The notes beneath the pieces were generated by a model. It made no database searches and was not told the origin of the DNA. It worked only from the letters and a program-made list of their open reading frames with translations. This document shows positions 26,037-35,733 of a stretch of DNA of 46,853 nt, one piece after another. Source of the DNA: Hylemonella sp. (GTDB lineage: Bacteria; Pseudomonadota; Gammaproteobacteria; Burkholderiales; Burkholderiaceae_C). Position 1 is the first letter of the stretch, and each line of letters begins with the position of its first letter. The stretch spans positions 1-46,853 of the forward strand of contig JAUXVI010000004.1 of the NCBI GenBank assembly GCA_030680575.1, written 5' to 3'. Both the position numbers and the translations under genes were made by a program.

Positions 26037-27896
26037 TCAGACCGTTTCAATGTTCTTGCCCGCCAGCGCCTTCTGGATGCCGCGGTTCATGCGCATGGCG
26101 GCAAAGGCTTCGGTGCCCTTGGCCAGCGCCTCGGTGGCGGCATCGATGACCGCCGCGTCGTCTTCCTGGGTACGCGATGCTTCCAGCGCGGCCATCAGGC
26201 CATCAATGGCCGTGCGCTCCTCGTCCGACAGCAGGTCGCCATCGGCCGCCAGCGCACTGCGCGTGGCCAGCAACATGCGGTCGGCTTCGACACGCGCCTC
26301 CACCAGCGCGCGGGCGCGCATGTCGGACTCGGCGGTGGTGAAGCTCTCTTGCAGCATCTTGGCAATCTGCTCGTCGCCCAGGCCGTAGGACGGCTTGACG
26401 TCGATGCGTGCCTCCACGCCGCTGACCTGCTCACGTGCACTGACCTGCAGCAGGCCGTCGGCATCGACCGTGAAGGTGACGCGGATGCGCGCGGCACCAG
26501 CTGCCATGGGCGGGATGCCGCGCAGCTCGAAGCGTGCCAGGCTACGGCAGTCGGCCACCAGGTCGCGCTCGCCCTGCACCACGTGCAGCGCCAGTGCGGT
26601 CTGGCCGTCCTTGTAGGTGGTGAAGTCCTGCGCCATCGCGGTCGGGATGGTCTGGTTGCGCGGCACGATGCGCTCGACCAGGCCGCCCATGGTCTCGATG
26701 CCGAGCGAGAGCGGAATCACGTCGAGCAGCAGCAGGTCGCCAGCAGCGTTGTTGCCGGCCAACTGGTTGGCCTGGATGGCAGCACCCAGCGCCACCACCT
26801 CGTCGGGGTTGAGGTTGGTCAGCGGCTCGTGGCCGAAGAACTCGCCCACCGTACGCTGGATCACTGGCATGCGGGTCGAGCCACCCACCATCACCACACC
26901 CTGCACGTCGTCGATGCTCAGCTTGGCGTCGCGCAAGGCCTTGCGCACCGCGCTCATGGTGCGCGCCGTCAGCGCTGCGGTGACGTCTTCGAACTGCGCA
27001 CGTGTCACCGTCAAATTGACTTTCGACGCCGTCAATTGGGCGTGAAACGCTACAGATTCAGTAGCAGACAGGGCTTCCTTGCAGGCGCGGGCCGCCATCT
27101 TGATGGACGCCTTGTCAGCCGCGTTCACGCTGCTCAGGCCTGCCTGTTGCAGCGCCCAGGCCGCCAGCGCGGCGTCGTAGTCATCGCCGCCCAAGGCCGA
27201 GTCGCCGCCGGTGGCGATGACCTCGAACACGCCTTTGGAGAGACGAAGGATAGAGATATCAAAGGTGCCGCCGCCCAGGTCGTACACCGCGTAGATGCCT
27301 TCGCTGGCGTTGTCCAGGCCGTAGGCAATGGCGGCTGCGGTCGGTTCGTTAATCAGGCGCAGCACATTCAGGCCCGCCAGTTGCGCGGCATCTTTCGTGG
27401 CCTGGCGCTGCGCGTCGTCGAAATAGGCCGGCACCGTGATGACGGCGCCATAGAGGTCATCGTTGAAGGTGTCCTCGGCGCGAAAGCGCAGCGTGGCCAA
27501 TATTTCGGCGCTCACCTCCACCGGCGACTTCTCGCCCACCACGGTCTGCAGGCCCAGCATGCCGGGGTGGTCCACCAGCTTGTACGGCAGCTTCTCGCGC
27601 CCGGCCACGTCCTGCACGCCGCGGCCCATGAAGCGCTTGACGGAAGCAATGGTGTTCTCCGGGTCTTCAGCCAGCGCGGCCAGGGCGTCGAAACCGATCT
27701 GACGCCCGCCATTGGCGAGATAACGCACCACCGACGGCAGGATCACGCGGCCTTGCGCGTCGGGCAGGCATTCGGCCACGCCGTTGCGCACGGAGGCCAC
27801 CAGCGAATGGGTGGTGCCGAGGTCAATGCCCACGGCGATGCGCCGCTGGTGCGGATCGGGGGACTGACCGGGTTCGGAAATTTGCAGCAGTGCCAT
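26037..27896 (-). CDS. hscA: Fe-S assembly chaperone HscA (Hsp70 family)
   Basis: Specialised Hsp70 ATPase that, with HscB, releases clusters from IscU. 619 residues (E. coli 616). The nucleotide-binding domain shows [14 protein letters not shown], the [10 protein letters not shown] phosphate-binding loop and MVGGSTRMP; the substrate-binding domain follows from about residue 390 and ends in a helical lid. HscA recognises the LPPVK motif of IscU, which is present in the neighbouring IscU. A copy of the 17-nt palindrome is embedded in the ATPase domain coding sequence (27049-27065), giving [10 protein letters not shown]. Confidence 0.96.
   Translation of the reverse strand: MALLQISEPGQSPDPHQRRIAVGIDLGTTHSLVASVRNGVAECLPDAQGRVILPSVVRYLANGGRQIGFDALAALAEDPENTIASVKRFMGRGVQDVAGREKLPYKLVDHPGMLGLQTVVGEKSPVEVSAEILATLRFRAEDTFNDDLYGAVITVPAYFDDAQRQATKDAAQLAGLNVLRLINEPTAAAIAYGLDNASEGIYAVYDLGGGTFDISILRLSKGVFEVIATGGDSALGGDDYDAALAAWALQQAGLSSVNAADKASIKMAARACKEALSATESVAFHAQLTASKVNLTVTRAQFEDVTAALTARTMSAVRKALRDAKLSIDDVQGVVMVGGSTRMPVIQRTVGEFFGHEPLTNLNPDEVVALGAAIQANQLAGNNAAGDLLLLDVIPLSLGIETMGGLVERIVPRNQTIPTAMAQDFTTYKDGQTALALHVVQGERDLVADCRSLARFELRGIPPMAAGAARIRVTFTVDADGLLQVSAREQVSGVEARIDVKPSYGLGDEQIAKMLQESFTTAESDMRARALVEARVEADRMLLATRSALAADGDLLSDEERTAIDGLMAALEASRTQEDDAAVIDAATEALAKGTEAFAAMRMNRGIQKALAGKNIETV
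27049..27065. repeat. dispersed 17-nt palindrome, copy inside hscA
   Basis: GCTACAGATTCAGTAGC matches GCTAYNNNTTTNRTAGC with one change in the central T run (ATT). A GGGC block follows 6 nt later, as in other copies. It lies in frame within the ATPase domain, and codons for SATES read through it. Confidence 0.7.
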
Positions 27897-27932
27897 CGTT
27901 GTTCTATTCGGATCAAGGCCGTGTTCAGGGCC

Positions 27933-28466
27933 TTATTGTCGCCGGGCCGCGGTATCCATCTGGTCGTAGCGGGCTTCGATGTCGCGGCCAAAACGCTCGA
28001 TGAACATCAGCGCCCGCACCTGGGCCACGGCCGCCGGGTAATCGTGTGCCACATCAAGCAGTTGCTCGCAGAGCTGGAGCGTTTCTCGCCGGCTGTGCGC
28101 AATCTGGTCGCTCAGCGCATCCAGGTCTTCGCTGCTGCCGACGTCGTCCAGCGCCTCGCGCCATTCCATCTGCTGCATCAGGAACTCGGCCGGCATGGCG
28201 GTGTTGTTCTCGGCATTCACCGTCACCCCGTTGAGTTCGCACAGGTAGGCGGCGCGCTTGAGCGGGTCTTTCAGGCGCTGGTAGGCCTCGTTGATGCGCA
28301 CCGACCACTGCATGGCCACGCGCTGTGCTGCCGCGCCCTGGGCGGCAAACTTGTCCGGGTGGGCTTCGCGCTGCAGCTCTTTCCAGCGCGCGTCAATGGC
28401 CGCGCGGTCCTGCGCAAACTGCTGCGGCAGGCCGAACAGTTCAAAGTCGTTGGATTGGAGATTCAC
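27933..28466 (-). CDS. hscB: Fe-S assembly co-chaperone HscB
   Basis: J-domain protein that delivers IscU to HscA and stimulates its ATPase. The J domain at about residues 5-75 carries HPDK (REAHPDKFA); the C-terminal three-helix IscU-binding domain follows. The 177 residues fit the family (E. coli 171). Its start overlaps the iscA stop by 4 bp (ATGA), so translation is likely coupled. hscA follows after 36 bp. Confidence 0.95.
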   Translation of the reverse strand: MNLQSNDFELFGLPQQFAQDRAAIDARWKELQREAHPDKFAAQGAAAQRVAMQWSVRINEAYQRLKDPLKRAAYLCELNGVTVNAENNTAMPAEFLMQQMEWREALDDVGSSEDLDALSDQIAHSRRETLQLCEQLLDVAHDYPAAVAQVRALMFIERFGRDIEARYDQMDTAARRQ

Positions 28467-28786
28467 ACCCGGAACGACTCGCCGCAGCCGCAGCGATCGC
28501 GCTCATTCGGGTTGTTGAAGCGGAAACCTTCGTTCAGCCCTTCGCGCACGTAATCAAGCTCGGTGCCGTCGATGTAGGACAGGCTCTTGGGGTCGATCAG
28601 CACCTTGACGCCATGCCCTTCGAACACGATGTCCTCCGGTGCCACGTCGTCCACGTACTCCAGCTTGTAGGCCAGGCCGGAGCAGCCGGTGGTCTTGACG
28701 CCCAGACGCACACCCACACCCTTGCCGCGCTTGCTCAAGTAGCGGGTGACATGCCGGGCCGCGGCTTCAGTAAGAGTAACTGCCAT
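28463..28786 (-). CDS. iscA: iron-sulfur cluster assembly protein IscA
   Basis: A-type carrier that takes clusters or iron to target proteins. 107 residues. The three conserved cysteines are in [13 protein letters not shown] and the C-terminal CGCGESF. The operon position between iscU and hscB identifies it as iscA and not erpA. The 126-bp gap to iscU is unusually long for this operon and holds a palindromic repeat. Confidence 0.94.
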   Translation of the reverse strand: MAVTLTEAAARHVTRYLSKRGKGVGVRLGVKTTGCSGLAYKLEYVDDVAPEDIVFEGHGVKVLIDPKSLSYIDGTELDYVREGLNEGFRFNNPNERDRCGCGESFRV

Positions 28787-28829
28787 TTCAGTCTTTCATG
28801 CCCCCGTGGGCCTACACACCTCAATATCA

Positions 28830-28910
28830 GGGCACCCGTGGAACCGGCTTCGCCGGGCCACCGGGTGCGCCCCCTCGAGGGGGAAGCGCCGAAGGCGCCT
28901 CGGGGGGAGC
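28830..28910. repeat. two-hairpin GC-rich intergenic repeat between iscU and iscA
   Basis: The first hairpin pairs GGCACCCG...CCGGC with GCCGG...CCGGGTGC around a TTC loop. The second pairs CCCCCTCGAG...GCGCC with GGCGC...CTCGGGGG around GAA. I remember near-identical CTCGAGGGGGAAGCGCCGAAGGCGCC blocks (in parts) recurring between genes in Comamonadaceae, so this is probably a REP-like repeat and not an operon-specific element. It sits inside the isc transcript and could affect mRNA stability downstream of iscRSU. Confidence 0.75.
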
Positions 28911-28912
28911 CA

Positions 28913-29299
28913 TCAGTTCATGTGTTTCTTGCGGTAGTCGTCCACGGCGGCCTTGATCGCGTCTTCGGCCAGGATGGAGCAGTGGATCTTGACCGGCGGC
29001 AGCGCCAGTTCTTCGGCGATCTCGCTGTTCTTCAGCGCAGCCGCCTGGTCCAGCGTCTTGCCCTTGACCCACTCGGTCACCAGCGAGCTCGACGCGATGG
29101 CCGAGCCGCAGCCGTAGGTCTTGAAACGCGCATCCTCGATGACGCCGGTCTGCGCGTTCACCTTGATCTGCAGTTTCATCACGTCACCGCAGGCGGGTGC
29201 CCCCACCATACCGGTGCCTACCGTGTCGTCGCCCTTGTCGAAGGAGCCAACGTTGCGCGGGTTTTCATAGTGGTCAACGACTTTTTCAGAATAAGCCAT
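28913..29299 (-). CDS. iscU: Fe-S cluster scaffold protein IscU
   Basis: Scaffold on which [2Fe-2S] and [4Fe-4S] clusters are built from IscS sulfur. 128 residues, same as E. coli. The cluster ligands are C37 (GAPACGD), C63 (YGCGSAIASS) and C106 (KIHCSILAED), with the regulatory Asp39; the HscA-binding LPPVK motif is present. It is 23 bp after iscS. Confidence 0.97.
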   Translation of the reverse strand: MAYSEKVVDHYENPRNVGSFDKGDDTVGTGMVGAPACGDVMKLQIKVNAQTGVIEDARFKTYGCGSAIASSSLVTEWVKGKTLDQAAALKNSEIAEELALPPVKIHCSILAEDAIKAAVDDYRKKHMN

Positions 29300-29322
29300 G
29301 GTCTTACCTCTTCAATCTTCAG

Positions 29323-30543
29323 TTAATGAGCAGCCCATTGGATGGTGCTCAGATCCACACCGTCCTGGAACATTTCCCAGAGCGGGCTCAACTCACGCAA
29401 CTTGGCCACGTTGAGCTTGATGGTGGAAATCGCGTAATCGATCTCCTCTTCGGTCGTGAAGCGGCCGATGGTCATGCGCAGGCTGCTGTGCGCCAGCTCG
29501 TCGCTGCGACCCAGGGCGCGCAGCACGTAGCTGGGCTCCAGCGAGGCCGAGGTACAGGCCGAGCCGCTAGAGACCGCCAGGCCCTTGATCCCCATGATCA
29601 ACGACTCGCCTTCGACGAAGTTGAAGCTCATGTTCAGGTTCTGCGGCACGCGCTTCTCGGCGTGGCCATTGAGGAAGGTCTGCTCGACATCTTTCAGGCC
29701 GTTGAGCAGGCGGTCGTGCAGTGCACGCGCCTTGGCGTTGTCTTGCGCCATTTCCAGCTTGGCGATGCGGAAGGCCTCGCCCATGCCGACGCACTGGTGC
29801 GTGGGCAGGGTGCCGGAGCGCATGCCGCGCTCATGGCCGCCGCCGTGCATCTGCGCTTCAATGCGCACGCGCGGCTTGCGGCGCACGTACAACGCACCGA
29901 TGCCCTTGGGACCGTAGGTCTTGTGCGAAGCCAGGCTCATCAGGTCGACCGGCAGCGTATTGAGGTCGATCTCCACCTTGCCGGTGGCCTGCGCCGCGTC
30001 GACATGGAAAATGATGCCCTTCTCGCGGCACAGGGCGCCGATGGCCGGAATATCCTGGATGACGCCGATCTCGTTGTTCACGAACATCACGCTGATCAGG
30101 ATGGTGTCCGGGCGGATGGCAGCCTTGAGCTTGTCGAGGTCGAGCAAGCCGTCTTCCTGCACGTCGAGGTAGCTCACCTCGAAGCCCTGGCGCTCCAGCT
30201 CGCGCATGGTGTCCAGCACGGCCTTGTGCTCGGTCTTCACCGTGATCAGGTGCTTGCCCTTGCCCTGGTAGAAGTGCGCAGCACCCTTGAGCGCCAGGTT
30301 GTTGGACTCGGTGGCACCGGAAGTCCAGACGATCTCACGCGGGTCGGCACCAACCAGTTCGGCCACATAGCCGCGCGCATTCTCCACAGCCTCTTCGGCC
30401 TCCCAGCCCCAGGCGTGGCTGCGTGAAGCCGGGTTGCCGAAATGCTCGCGCAACCAGGGAATCATGGCGTCGACCACGCGCGGATCGCAAGGCGTGGTGG
30501 CACCGTAGTCCAGGTAAATCGGGAAATGAGGGGTCATGTCCAT
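29323..30543 (-). CDS. iscS: cysteine desulfurase IscS
   Basis: PLP enzyme that removes sulfur from cysteine for Fe-S clusters, thiolated tRNA and cofactors. 406 residues from the ATG at 30543; starting at the next ATG (30537, [11 protein letters not shown]) gives 404 residues and places the PLP lysine ([10 protein letters not shown]) at K206, the E. coli number. The persulfide cysteine is in [14 protein letters not shown] on the mobile loop. The C-terminus ends in the IscU-binding tail. It is 39 bp after iscR. Confidence 0.97.
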   Translation of the reverse strand: MDMTPHFPIYLDYGATTPCDPRVVDAMIPWLREHFGNPASRSHAWGWEAEEAVENARGYVAELVGADPREIVWTSGATESNNLALKGAAHFYQGKGKHLITVKTEHKAVLDTMRELERQGFEVSYLDVQEDGLLDLDKLKAAIRPDTILISVMFVNNEIGVIQDIPAIGALCREKGIIFHVDAAQATGKVEIDLNTLPVDLMSLASHKTYGPKGIGALYVRRKPRVRIEAQMHGGGHERGMRSGTLPTHQCVGMGEAFRIAKLEMAQDNAKARALHDRLLNGLKDVEQTFLNGHAEKRVPQNLNMSFNFVEGESLIMGIKGLAVSSGSACTSASLEPSYVLRALGRSDELAHSSLRMTIGRFTTEEEIDYAISTIKLNVAKLRELSPLWEMFQDGVDLSTIQWAAH

Positions 30544-30582
30544 ACAGGCTCGCTACGAAACTCGGTAAAAAAGTCTTGAAAA

Positions 30583-31119
30583 TCAGGGTTTGGAGAATGC
30601 ATTGCCCAGCGCGAACACCGAGTTGGGCGCATTCACCCGCACCGGCTTCACCACCGGCATGGCAGAGATGGCGCGCTTGACGGTGGGCTTGTCTTCAATG
30701 GTGATGCCCTTGGCCAGTTGGTCATCCACCAGCTTTTGCAGCGTGACGGAATCGAGAAACTCGACCATGCGGGTGTTGAGCGAGGCCCACAGCTCGTGCG
30801 TCATGCAGCGGCCGGCGTCGCCCAGGCAGTTTTCCTTGCCGCCGCACTGGGTGGCATCGATCGGCTCGTCCACCGACAGAATGATGTCGGCCACGGTGAT
30901 GTCAGCCGCCTTGCGGGCCAGCGTGTAGCCGCCACCGGGGCCACGGGTGGATTCCACCAGTTCGTGCCGGCGCAGCTTGCCGAACAACTGTTCGAGGTAG
31001 GACAGCGAGATCTGCTGGCGTTGGCTGATGGCAGCCAGCGTCACGGGGCCGTTGCTCTGGCGCAGGGCCAGGTCAATCATCGCGGTGACCGCAAAGCGGC
31101 CTTTGGTTGTGAGGCGCAT
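30583..31119 (-). CDS. iscR: Fe-S-sensing transcriptional regulator IscR
   Basis: Rrf2-family [2Fe-2S] regulator that represses its own operon when clusters are plentiful. Winged helix-turn-helix at residues 1-75 (MRLTTKGRFAVTAMIDLAL, SLSYLEQLFGKLR). The cluster cysteines C92, C98 and C105 lie in QCGGKENCLGDAGRC, with one more residue between the second and third than in E. coli. AGGAG precedes the ATG. A matching operator lies about 120 bp upstream. Confidence 0.96.
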   Translation of the reverse strand: MRLTTKGRFAVTAMIDLALRQSNGPVTLAAISQRQQISLSYLEQLFGKLRRHELVESTRGPGGGYTLARKAADITVADIILSVDEPIDATQCGGKENCLGDAGRCMTHELWASLNTRMVEFLDSVTLQKLVDDQLAKGITIEDKPTVKRAISAMPVVKPVRVNAPNSVFALGNAFSKP

Positions 31120-31239
31120 CGCAAACTCCTGTTCCGGGTTTGGCTATCGGTATTTCCCCGGGGCTGTTGGCTCCGAGGGGCTTTCCTACCCTGCCCAGTT
31201 GACTGCCTGTGGCACTGCGTGCCGACCGGCTTACCGGGC

Positions 31240-31264
31240 TTTCCTGACTATTTGTGTCAAGTAT
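31240..31264 (-). promoter_or_regulatory. IscR type-1 operator upstream of iscR
   Basis: On the minus strand ATACTTGACACAAATAGTCA followed by GGAA resembles the IscR type-1 site consensus as I remember it (ATA-YYGAC-N-AGTC-TAT type, 25 bp). It overlaps a TTGACA that could be the -35 box; the matching -10 is weak. Its position before iscR fits autorepression by [2Fe-2S]-IscR. Confidence 0.75.
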
Positions 31265-31343
31265 AGCAAGAAACCCCGTACTCTGCTCGGATAAGAGCTC
31301 GCCCATGCGGCCAGCGACAGCCAGGCATGGCCCCTGGCGTGGG

Positions 31344-33461
31344 CTACAGCCCGGCCGGGTGGTCGGGCACGGCAGCGCCGAAAGCGCGTGCCTTGAGCAG
31401 GTTGAGCTGGTCGCGCGTGCGGGCGGCCTGTTCGAACTCCAGATTGCGTGCGTGCTCCAGCATCTGCTTTTCCAGCCGCTTGACCTCGCGCGCCATGTCC
31501 TTCTCGCTCATTTCTTCCACCTTGGCGCGTGCCATCGCCTCCTGCTCCAGCCGGTCGGCTTCGCGTCCGGCCTTCTCGCTGTAAACGCCGTCGATCAGGT
31601 CGCGCACCTGCTTGACGATGCTGCGCGGCGTGATGCCGTGCGCCAGGTTGTGCTCGATTTGCTTGCGCCGACGACGCTCGGTTTCGCCGATGGCCTTGGC
31701 CATGGAGTCGGTCACCTTGTCGGCATAAAGAATGGCGCGGCCGTGCAGGTTGCGCGCGGCGCGGCCGATGGTCTGGATCAGCGAACGCTCGGAACGCAGG
31801 AAACCCTCCTTGTCGGCGTCCAGGATCGCCACCAGCGACACCTCGGGAATGTCCAGGCCCTCGCGCAGCAGATTGATGCCCACCAGCACGTCGAAGGCGC
31901 CCAGCCGCAGGTCGCGCAGAATTTCCACCCGCTCCACCGTGTCCACGTCGCTGTGCAGGTAACGCACCTTGACGCCGTTGTCGGTCAGGTAGTCGGTCAG
32001 CTGCTCGGCCATGCGCTTGGTCAGCGTGGTGATGAGCACGCGCTCGTGCTTGTCGACCCGGATGCGGATTTCCTGCAACACGTCGTCCACCTGGTGCGTG
32101 GCCGGGCGCACCTCCACTTCGGGGTCCACCAGGCCGGTCGGGCGCACCACCTGTTCCACCACCTGGCCGGCGTGCTCGTTTTCCCAGTTGCCCGGCGTGG
32201 CCGAGACGAAAACCGCCTGGCGCATCTTGGTCTCGAATTCCGCGAACTTCAGCGGCCGGTTGTCCAGCGCGCTGGGCAGCCGAAAGCCGTACTCCACCAG
32301 CGTGGTCTTGCGCGCACGGTCGCCGTTGTACATGCCGCCAAACTGGCCGATCAACACGTGACTCTCGTCCAGGAACATCAGCGCGTCTTTCGGCAGGTAA
32401 TCCGTCAGCGTGGCCGGCGGTTCACCCGGCGCGGCACCCGACAGATGCCGCGTGTAGTTCTCGATGCCCTTGCAGTGGCCGACCTCCGACAGCATTTCCA
32501 GGTCGAAACGCGTGCGCTGCTCCAGCCGCTGCGCCTCCACCAGCTTGCCCATACCCACAAACTCCTTCAGGCGCTCGGCCAGCTCCACCTTGATGGTCTC
32601 CACCGCTGCTAGCACCTGCTCACGCGGCGTCACGTAATGGCTGCTCGGGTAGACGGTGAAACGCGGCACCTTCTGGCGGATGCGGCCGGTCAACGGATCG
32701 AACAGCTGCAGGCTCTCGATCTCGTCGTCGAACAGCTCGATGCGCAGCGCCATCTCGCTGTGCTCGGCCGGAAACACGTCGATGGTGTCGCCACGCACGC
32801 GGAACTTGCCGCGAGAAAATTCCATGTCGTTGCGCTGGTACTGCATGCGCACCAACTGGGCAATGATGTCGCGCTGACCCATCTTGTCGCCGGCGCGCAG
32901 TGTCATCACCATCTGGTGGTAGGCATCGGGCTGACCAATGCCGTAGATGGCCGAGACGGTAGCCACGATCACCACGTCGCGCCGCTCCAGCACGCTCTTG
33001 GTGCACGAGAGGCGCATCTGTTCGATGTGCTCGTTGATGGCGCTGTCCTTCTCGATGAACAGGTCGCGCTGCGGCACGTAGGCCTCGGGCTGGTAGTAGT
33101 CGTAGTAGCTGACGAAGTACTCCACCGCGTTCTTGGGGAAGAACTCGCGGAACTCGCTGTAAAGCTGCGCCGCCAGCGTCTTGTTGGGAGCAAACACGAT
33201 GGCCGGCCGCCCCAGGCGGGCGATCACGTTGGCCATGGTGAAGGTCTTGCCCGAACCCGTCACACCCAGCAGGGTCTGGAACACCTCGCCGTCCTGCACG
33301 CCCTCGACCAGCTTGGCGATGGCCTCGGGCTGGTCGCCCGCCGGCGGATAAGGCTGGTAAAGCTCGAAAGGCGAGCCGGGAAAACTGACAAAGTGCCCCT
33401 CAGGAATGGCTGCGGGAGCGCTGTCGACCTCGGGCACGGGGACTGCTGAAACGTCTTGCAT
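31344..33461 (-). CDS. uvrB: excinuclease ABC subunit B
   Basis: Damage-verification helicase-like subunit of nucleotide excision repair. 705 residues (E. coli 673). Walker A GVTGSGKT, the DNA-wedging beta-hairpin [12 protein letters not shown], the DESH motif II, helicase motif [11 protein letters not shown] and the C-terminal UVR domain ([20 protein letters not shown]) are all present. The N-terminus carries about 25 extra residues ahead of the usual start. No LexA-type CTGT-N8-ACAG box is seen in the 130 bp before it. Confidence 0.97.
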   Translation of the reverse strand: MQDVSAVPVPEVDSAPAAIPEGHFVSFPGSPFELYQPYPPAGDQPEAIAKLVEGVQDGEVFQTLLGVTGSGKTFTMANVIARLGRPAIVFAPNKTLAAQLYSEFREFFPKNAVEYFVSYYDYYQPEAYVPQRDLFIEKDSAINEHIEQMRLSCTKSVLERRDVVIVATVSAIYGIGQPDAYHQMVMTLRAGDKMGQRDIIAQLVRMQYQRNDMEFSRGKFRVRGDTIDVFPAEHSEMALRIELFDDEIESLQLFDPLTGRIRQKVPRFTVYPSSHYVTPREQVLAAVETIKVELAERLKEFVGMGKLVEAQRLEQRTRFDLEMLSEVGHCKGIENYTRHLSGAAPGEPPATLTDYLPKDALMFLDESHVLIGQFGGMYNGDRARKTTLVEYGFRLPSALDNRPLKFAEFETKMRQAVFVSATPGNWENEHAGQVVEQVVRPTGLVDPEVEVRPATHQVDDVLQEIRIRVDKHERVLITTLTKRMAEQLTDYLTDNGVKVRYLHSDVDTVERVEILRDLRLGAFDVLVGINLLREGLDIPEVSLVAILDADKEGFLRSERSLIQTIGRAARNLHGRAILYADKVTDSMAKAIGETERRRRKQIEHNLAHGITPRSIVKQVRDLIDGVYSEKAGREADRLEQEAMARAKVEEMSEKDMAREVKRLEKQMLEHARNLEFEQAARTRDQLNLLKARAFGAAVPDHPAGL

Positions 33462-33591
33462 GGAAACCTGATGGCTAAGCCCGTAAAATTCAGGGCAACT
33501 GACAAGAATACGTCATTCCGGCGCGGTGCGCAGCCCCTTGCCGGAAGGACGGGATGAATCGACCACTTCACTACTTATCCAAGGAACCGTC

Positions 33592-34788
33592 ATGTCCATG
33601 TTCTCCGCCGTCGAAATGGCTCCCCGCGACCCCATCCTGGGTCTGAACGAGCAGTTCAACGCCGACACCAATCCCAACAAGGTCAACCTCGGCGTGGGTG
33701 TGTATTTCGACGACAACGGCAAGCTGCCCCTGCTGCAGTGCGTCCAGACCGCTGAAAAAGCCATGATGGACAAGCCCACCGCCCGTGGTTACCTCCCCAT
33801 TGACGGCATTGCCGCCTATGACGCTGCCGTCAAGAGCCTGGTGTTCGGCGCTGATTCCGAACCGGTGAAAAGCGGCCGCGTCGCCACCGTGCAAGGCATC
33901 GGCGGCACCGGCGGCCTGAAGATCGGCGCCGACTTCCTGAAGAAGCTCAACCCGAACGCCAAGGTGCTGATCTCCGACCCGAGCTGGGAAAACCACCGCG
34001 CCCTGTTCACCAGCGCCGGCTTCACGGTGGAAACCTACCGCTACTACGACGCCGCCACGCGCGGTGTGGACTTCGCCGGCATGCTGGCCGACATCACGGC
34101 TGCCGCCCCCGGCACCATCATCCTGCTGCACGCCTGCTGCCACAACCCGACCGGCTACGACATCACCGCCGCCCAGTGGGACCAGGTGATTGCCGCCATC
34201 AAGGCCAAGAACCTGGTGGCCTTCCTGGACATGGCCTACCAGGGCTTCGGCAACGGCATTGCGGAAGACGGCGCCGTCATTGGCAAATTCGTCGCCGCTG
34301 GCCTGGATTTCTTCGTCTCCACCTCGTTCTCCAAGAGCTTCAGCCTCTATGGCGAGCGCGTGGGCGCTTTGAGCGTGCTGTGCGCCAGCAAGGAAGAGGC
34401 CGACCGCGTGCTGTCCCAGCTCAAGATCGTGATCCGCACCAACTACAGCAACCCGCCCACCCACGGCGGCGCCGTGGTGGCCGCCGTGCTGAACAACCCC
34501 GAGCTGCGCGCCCTGTGGGAAAAGGAGCTGGGCGAGATGCGCGTGCGCATCAAGGCCATGCGCCAGAAGCTGGTGGATGGCCTGAAGGCCGCCGGCGTGA
34601 AGCAGGACATGAGCTTCATCACCAGCCAGATCGGCATGTTCAGCTACTCCGGCCTCTCCAAGGACCAGATGGTGCGCCTGCGCAGCGAGTTCGGCGTCTA
34701 CGGTACCGACACCGGCCGCATGTGCGTGGCCGCGCTCAACAGCAAGAACATCGACTACGTCTGCCAGGCCATTGCCAAGGTGATGTAA
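33592..34788 (+). CDS. tyrB: aromatic/aspartate aminotransferase, class I
   Basis: PLP aminotransferase of the AspC/TyrB group, moving amino groups between aspartate or aromatic amino acids and 2-oxoglutarate. The ATG at 33592 is preceded by AAGGAA and gives 398 residues, the family length; an earlier in-frame start lacks support. The PLP lysine is K248 in SFSKSFSLYGERVGAL; HACCHNPTG and DMAYQGFG are other cofactor-site segments. Whether aspartate or aromatic substrates are preferred cannot be told. Divergent from uvrB, followed by a terminator. Confidence 0.93.
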   Translation: MSMFSAVEMAPRDPILGLNEQFNADTNPNKVNLGVGVYFDDNGKLPLLQCVQTAEKAMMDKPTARGYLPIDGIAAYDAAVKSLVFGADSEPVKSGRVATVQGIGGTGGLKIGADFLKKLNPNAKVLISDPSWENHRALFTSAGFTVETYRYYDAATRGVDFAGMLADITAAAPGTIILLHACCHNPTGYDITAAQWDQVIAAIKAKNLVAFLDMAYQGFGNGIAEDGAVIGKFVAAGLDFFVSTSFSKSFSLYGERVGALSVLCASKEEADRVLSQLKIVIRTNYSNPPTHGGAVVAAVLNNPELRALWEKELGEMRVRIKAMRQKLVDGLKAAGVKQDMSFITSQIGMFSYSGLSKDQMVRLRSEFGVYGTDTGRMCVAALNSKNIDYVCQAIAKVM

Positions 34789-34810
34789 GCCGGTTCGGCC
34801 TGCACCTCAC

Positions 34811-34834
34811 AAGCCGCCTTCGGGCGGCTTTTTC
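34811..34834 (+). terminator. Rho-independent terminator after the aminotransferase
   Basis: AAGCCGCC-TTCG-GGCGGCTT is an 8-bp stem with a stable TTCG loop followed by a TTTTT run. It lies 22 nt after the stop codon. Confidence 0.93.
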
Positions 34835-34877
34835 ATGATATTTTTGGCCTCAAGGCCATGTATTCATTGCGCCAATA

Positions 34878-34894
34878 GCTATGTTTTTAATAGC
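34878..34894. repeat. dispersed 17-nt palindrome, intergenic copy
   Basis: GCTATGTTTTTAATAGC is a full match to GCTAYNNNTTTNRTAGC. GGGCGCC follows 6 nt later. It lies between the aminotransferase terminator and the convergent small gene that ends at 34919. Confidence 0.8.
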
Positions 34895-34918
34895 AACCAG
34901 GGCGCCATCGAGTCCAAC

Positions 34919-35287
34919 CTATTCCAGCGCGAAGCGCTGCCTGAAGGCGTCACAAAACTGCGGGCTGCCGCTGAGCGACAAGGTCACCGTATGGCGCGGT
35001 GCGCCGGCCGGCGCAAGCTGGCTGCTGAACTTACCTGTCACTTCGTCGTAGTTGATGGCTTCATGGGCAGTCCACTCCTGCTGGCCTTCCAGGTTGTAGT
35101 CCCACTCGCCGCCCTCGTCCAGCGGCGCGCGCACGTCGGGGAAGGTGGCATAGGCCCAGTCCAGCACCCGTGCCATCTCGGCACGCACGGCGGCGACGTG
35201 TTGGGGCGCCGTCGAGGCCATGGCATCGAAGCAGCCGTGGCCATGCTCGTCTTCGCTGTAGTCGAAGTCCAGGTAGTGCAGGCTCAT
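34919..35287 (-). CDS. conserved small protein of unknown function
   Basis: 122 residues from the ATG at 35287; the frame is open upstream, but that overlaps the next gene. The sequence begins MSLHYLDFDYSEDEHGHGCF and has DEGGEWDYNLEG in the middle and SLSGSPQFCDAFRQRF at the end. It is acidic, with no signal peptide and no membrane segment. It resembles a small uncharacterised family found in betaproteobacteria (possibly DUF6806, from memory). It is in tandem with the next gene, 25 bp apart, so probably co-transcribed. No function can be assigned. Confidence 0.75.
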   Translation of the reverse strand: MSLHYLDFDYSEDEHGHGCFDAMASTAPQHVAAVRAEMARVLDWAYATFPDVRAPLDEGGEWDYNLEGQQEWTAHEAINYDEVTGKFSSQLAPAGAPRHTVTLSLSGSPQFCDAFRQRFALE

Positions 35288-35312
35288 GGTGGTGCCGTGC
35301 TGGCGCCCGGGT

Positions 35313-35633
35313 TCAGCCCTGGGCCGGTGCTTCACCCGCAGCCGAAGCGGGCTTGGCTTTGCGTTGGCCGTGCTTGGGCAGGACCTCAATATAGACAGCG
35401 GCAGCACCTTCCTTGGCGACGGCATCGAGCTGCTCGATCAGGCTGCCGAAATGGACAGGGGCGGCAGTCTCGGCACTGAGGCCCAGCTTGCAATCGAAGT
35501 CCCAGAAGTCCACGCCTTCGGGCAGGGCCGCACGGCGCTGGCGTTTGGCGTATTTGCGGATGTCGTGCTTGACGGCGTCAAGCAAGCGGTCGCGGTTTTT
35601 GCCCTCGATGTTGAGCTGGTAAGTTTTGCGCAC
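35313..35633 (-). CDS. DUF6172-family protein
   Basis: 106 residues, cytosolic. The N-terminal MRKTYQLNIEGKNRDRLLDA, then DIRKYAKRQRR and LPEGVDFWDFDCKLG match, from memory, the uncharacterised DUF6172 family. The C-terminus is a short Lys/Ala-rich tail. It is the first gene of a two-gene unit with the small protein at 34919 and divergent from the rhlE-type helicase. Function unknown. Confidence 0.8.
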   Translation of the reverse strand: MRKTYQLNIEGKNRDRLLDAVKHDIRKYAKRQRRAALPEGVDFWDFDCKLGLSAETAAPVHFGSLIEQLDAVAKEGAAAVYIEVLPKHGQRKAKPASAAGEAPAQG

Positions 35634-35733
35634 GATGGGCCTTTAGAAATTTCGCGGGGGCTCGATTATCGTCGCCCACGGGGGCAGCGGCTCGGGAGCG
35701 CTTAAACTGGGCGCCCTTAACGAGCACCTGTTC

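Noticed and set aside
26015..26050. Longer fdx start inside hscA
   Set aside because: It would start with TTG, lacks a ribosome binding site and adds 12 residues not expected in Fdx, whose cysteine numbering fits the ATG at 26014.
33462..33591. LexA box before uvrB
   Set aside because: No CTGT-N8-ACAG or close variant was found on either strand in this stretch.
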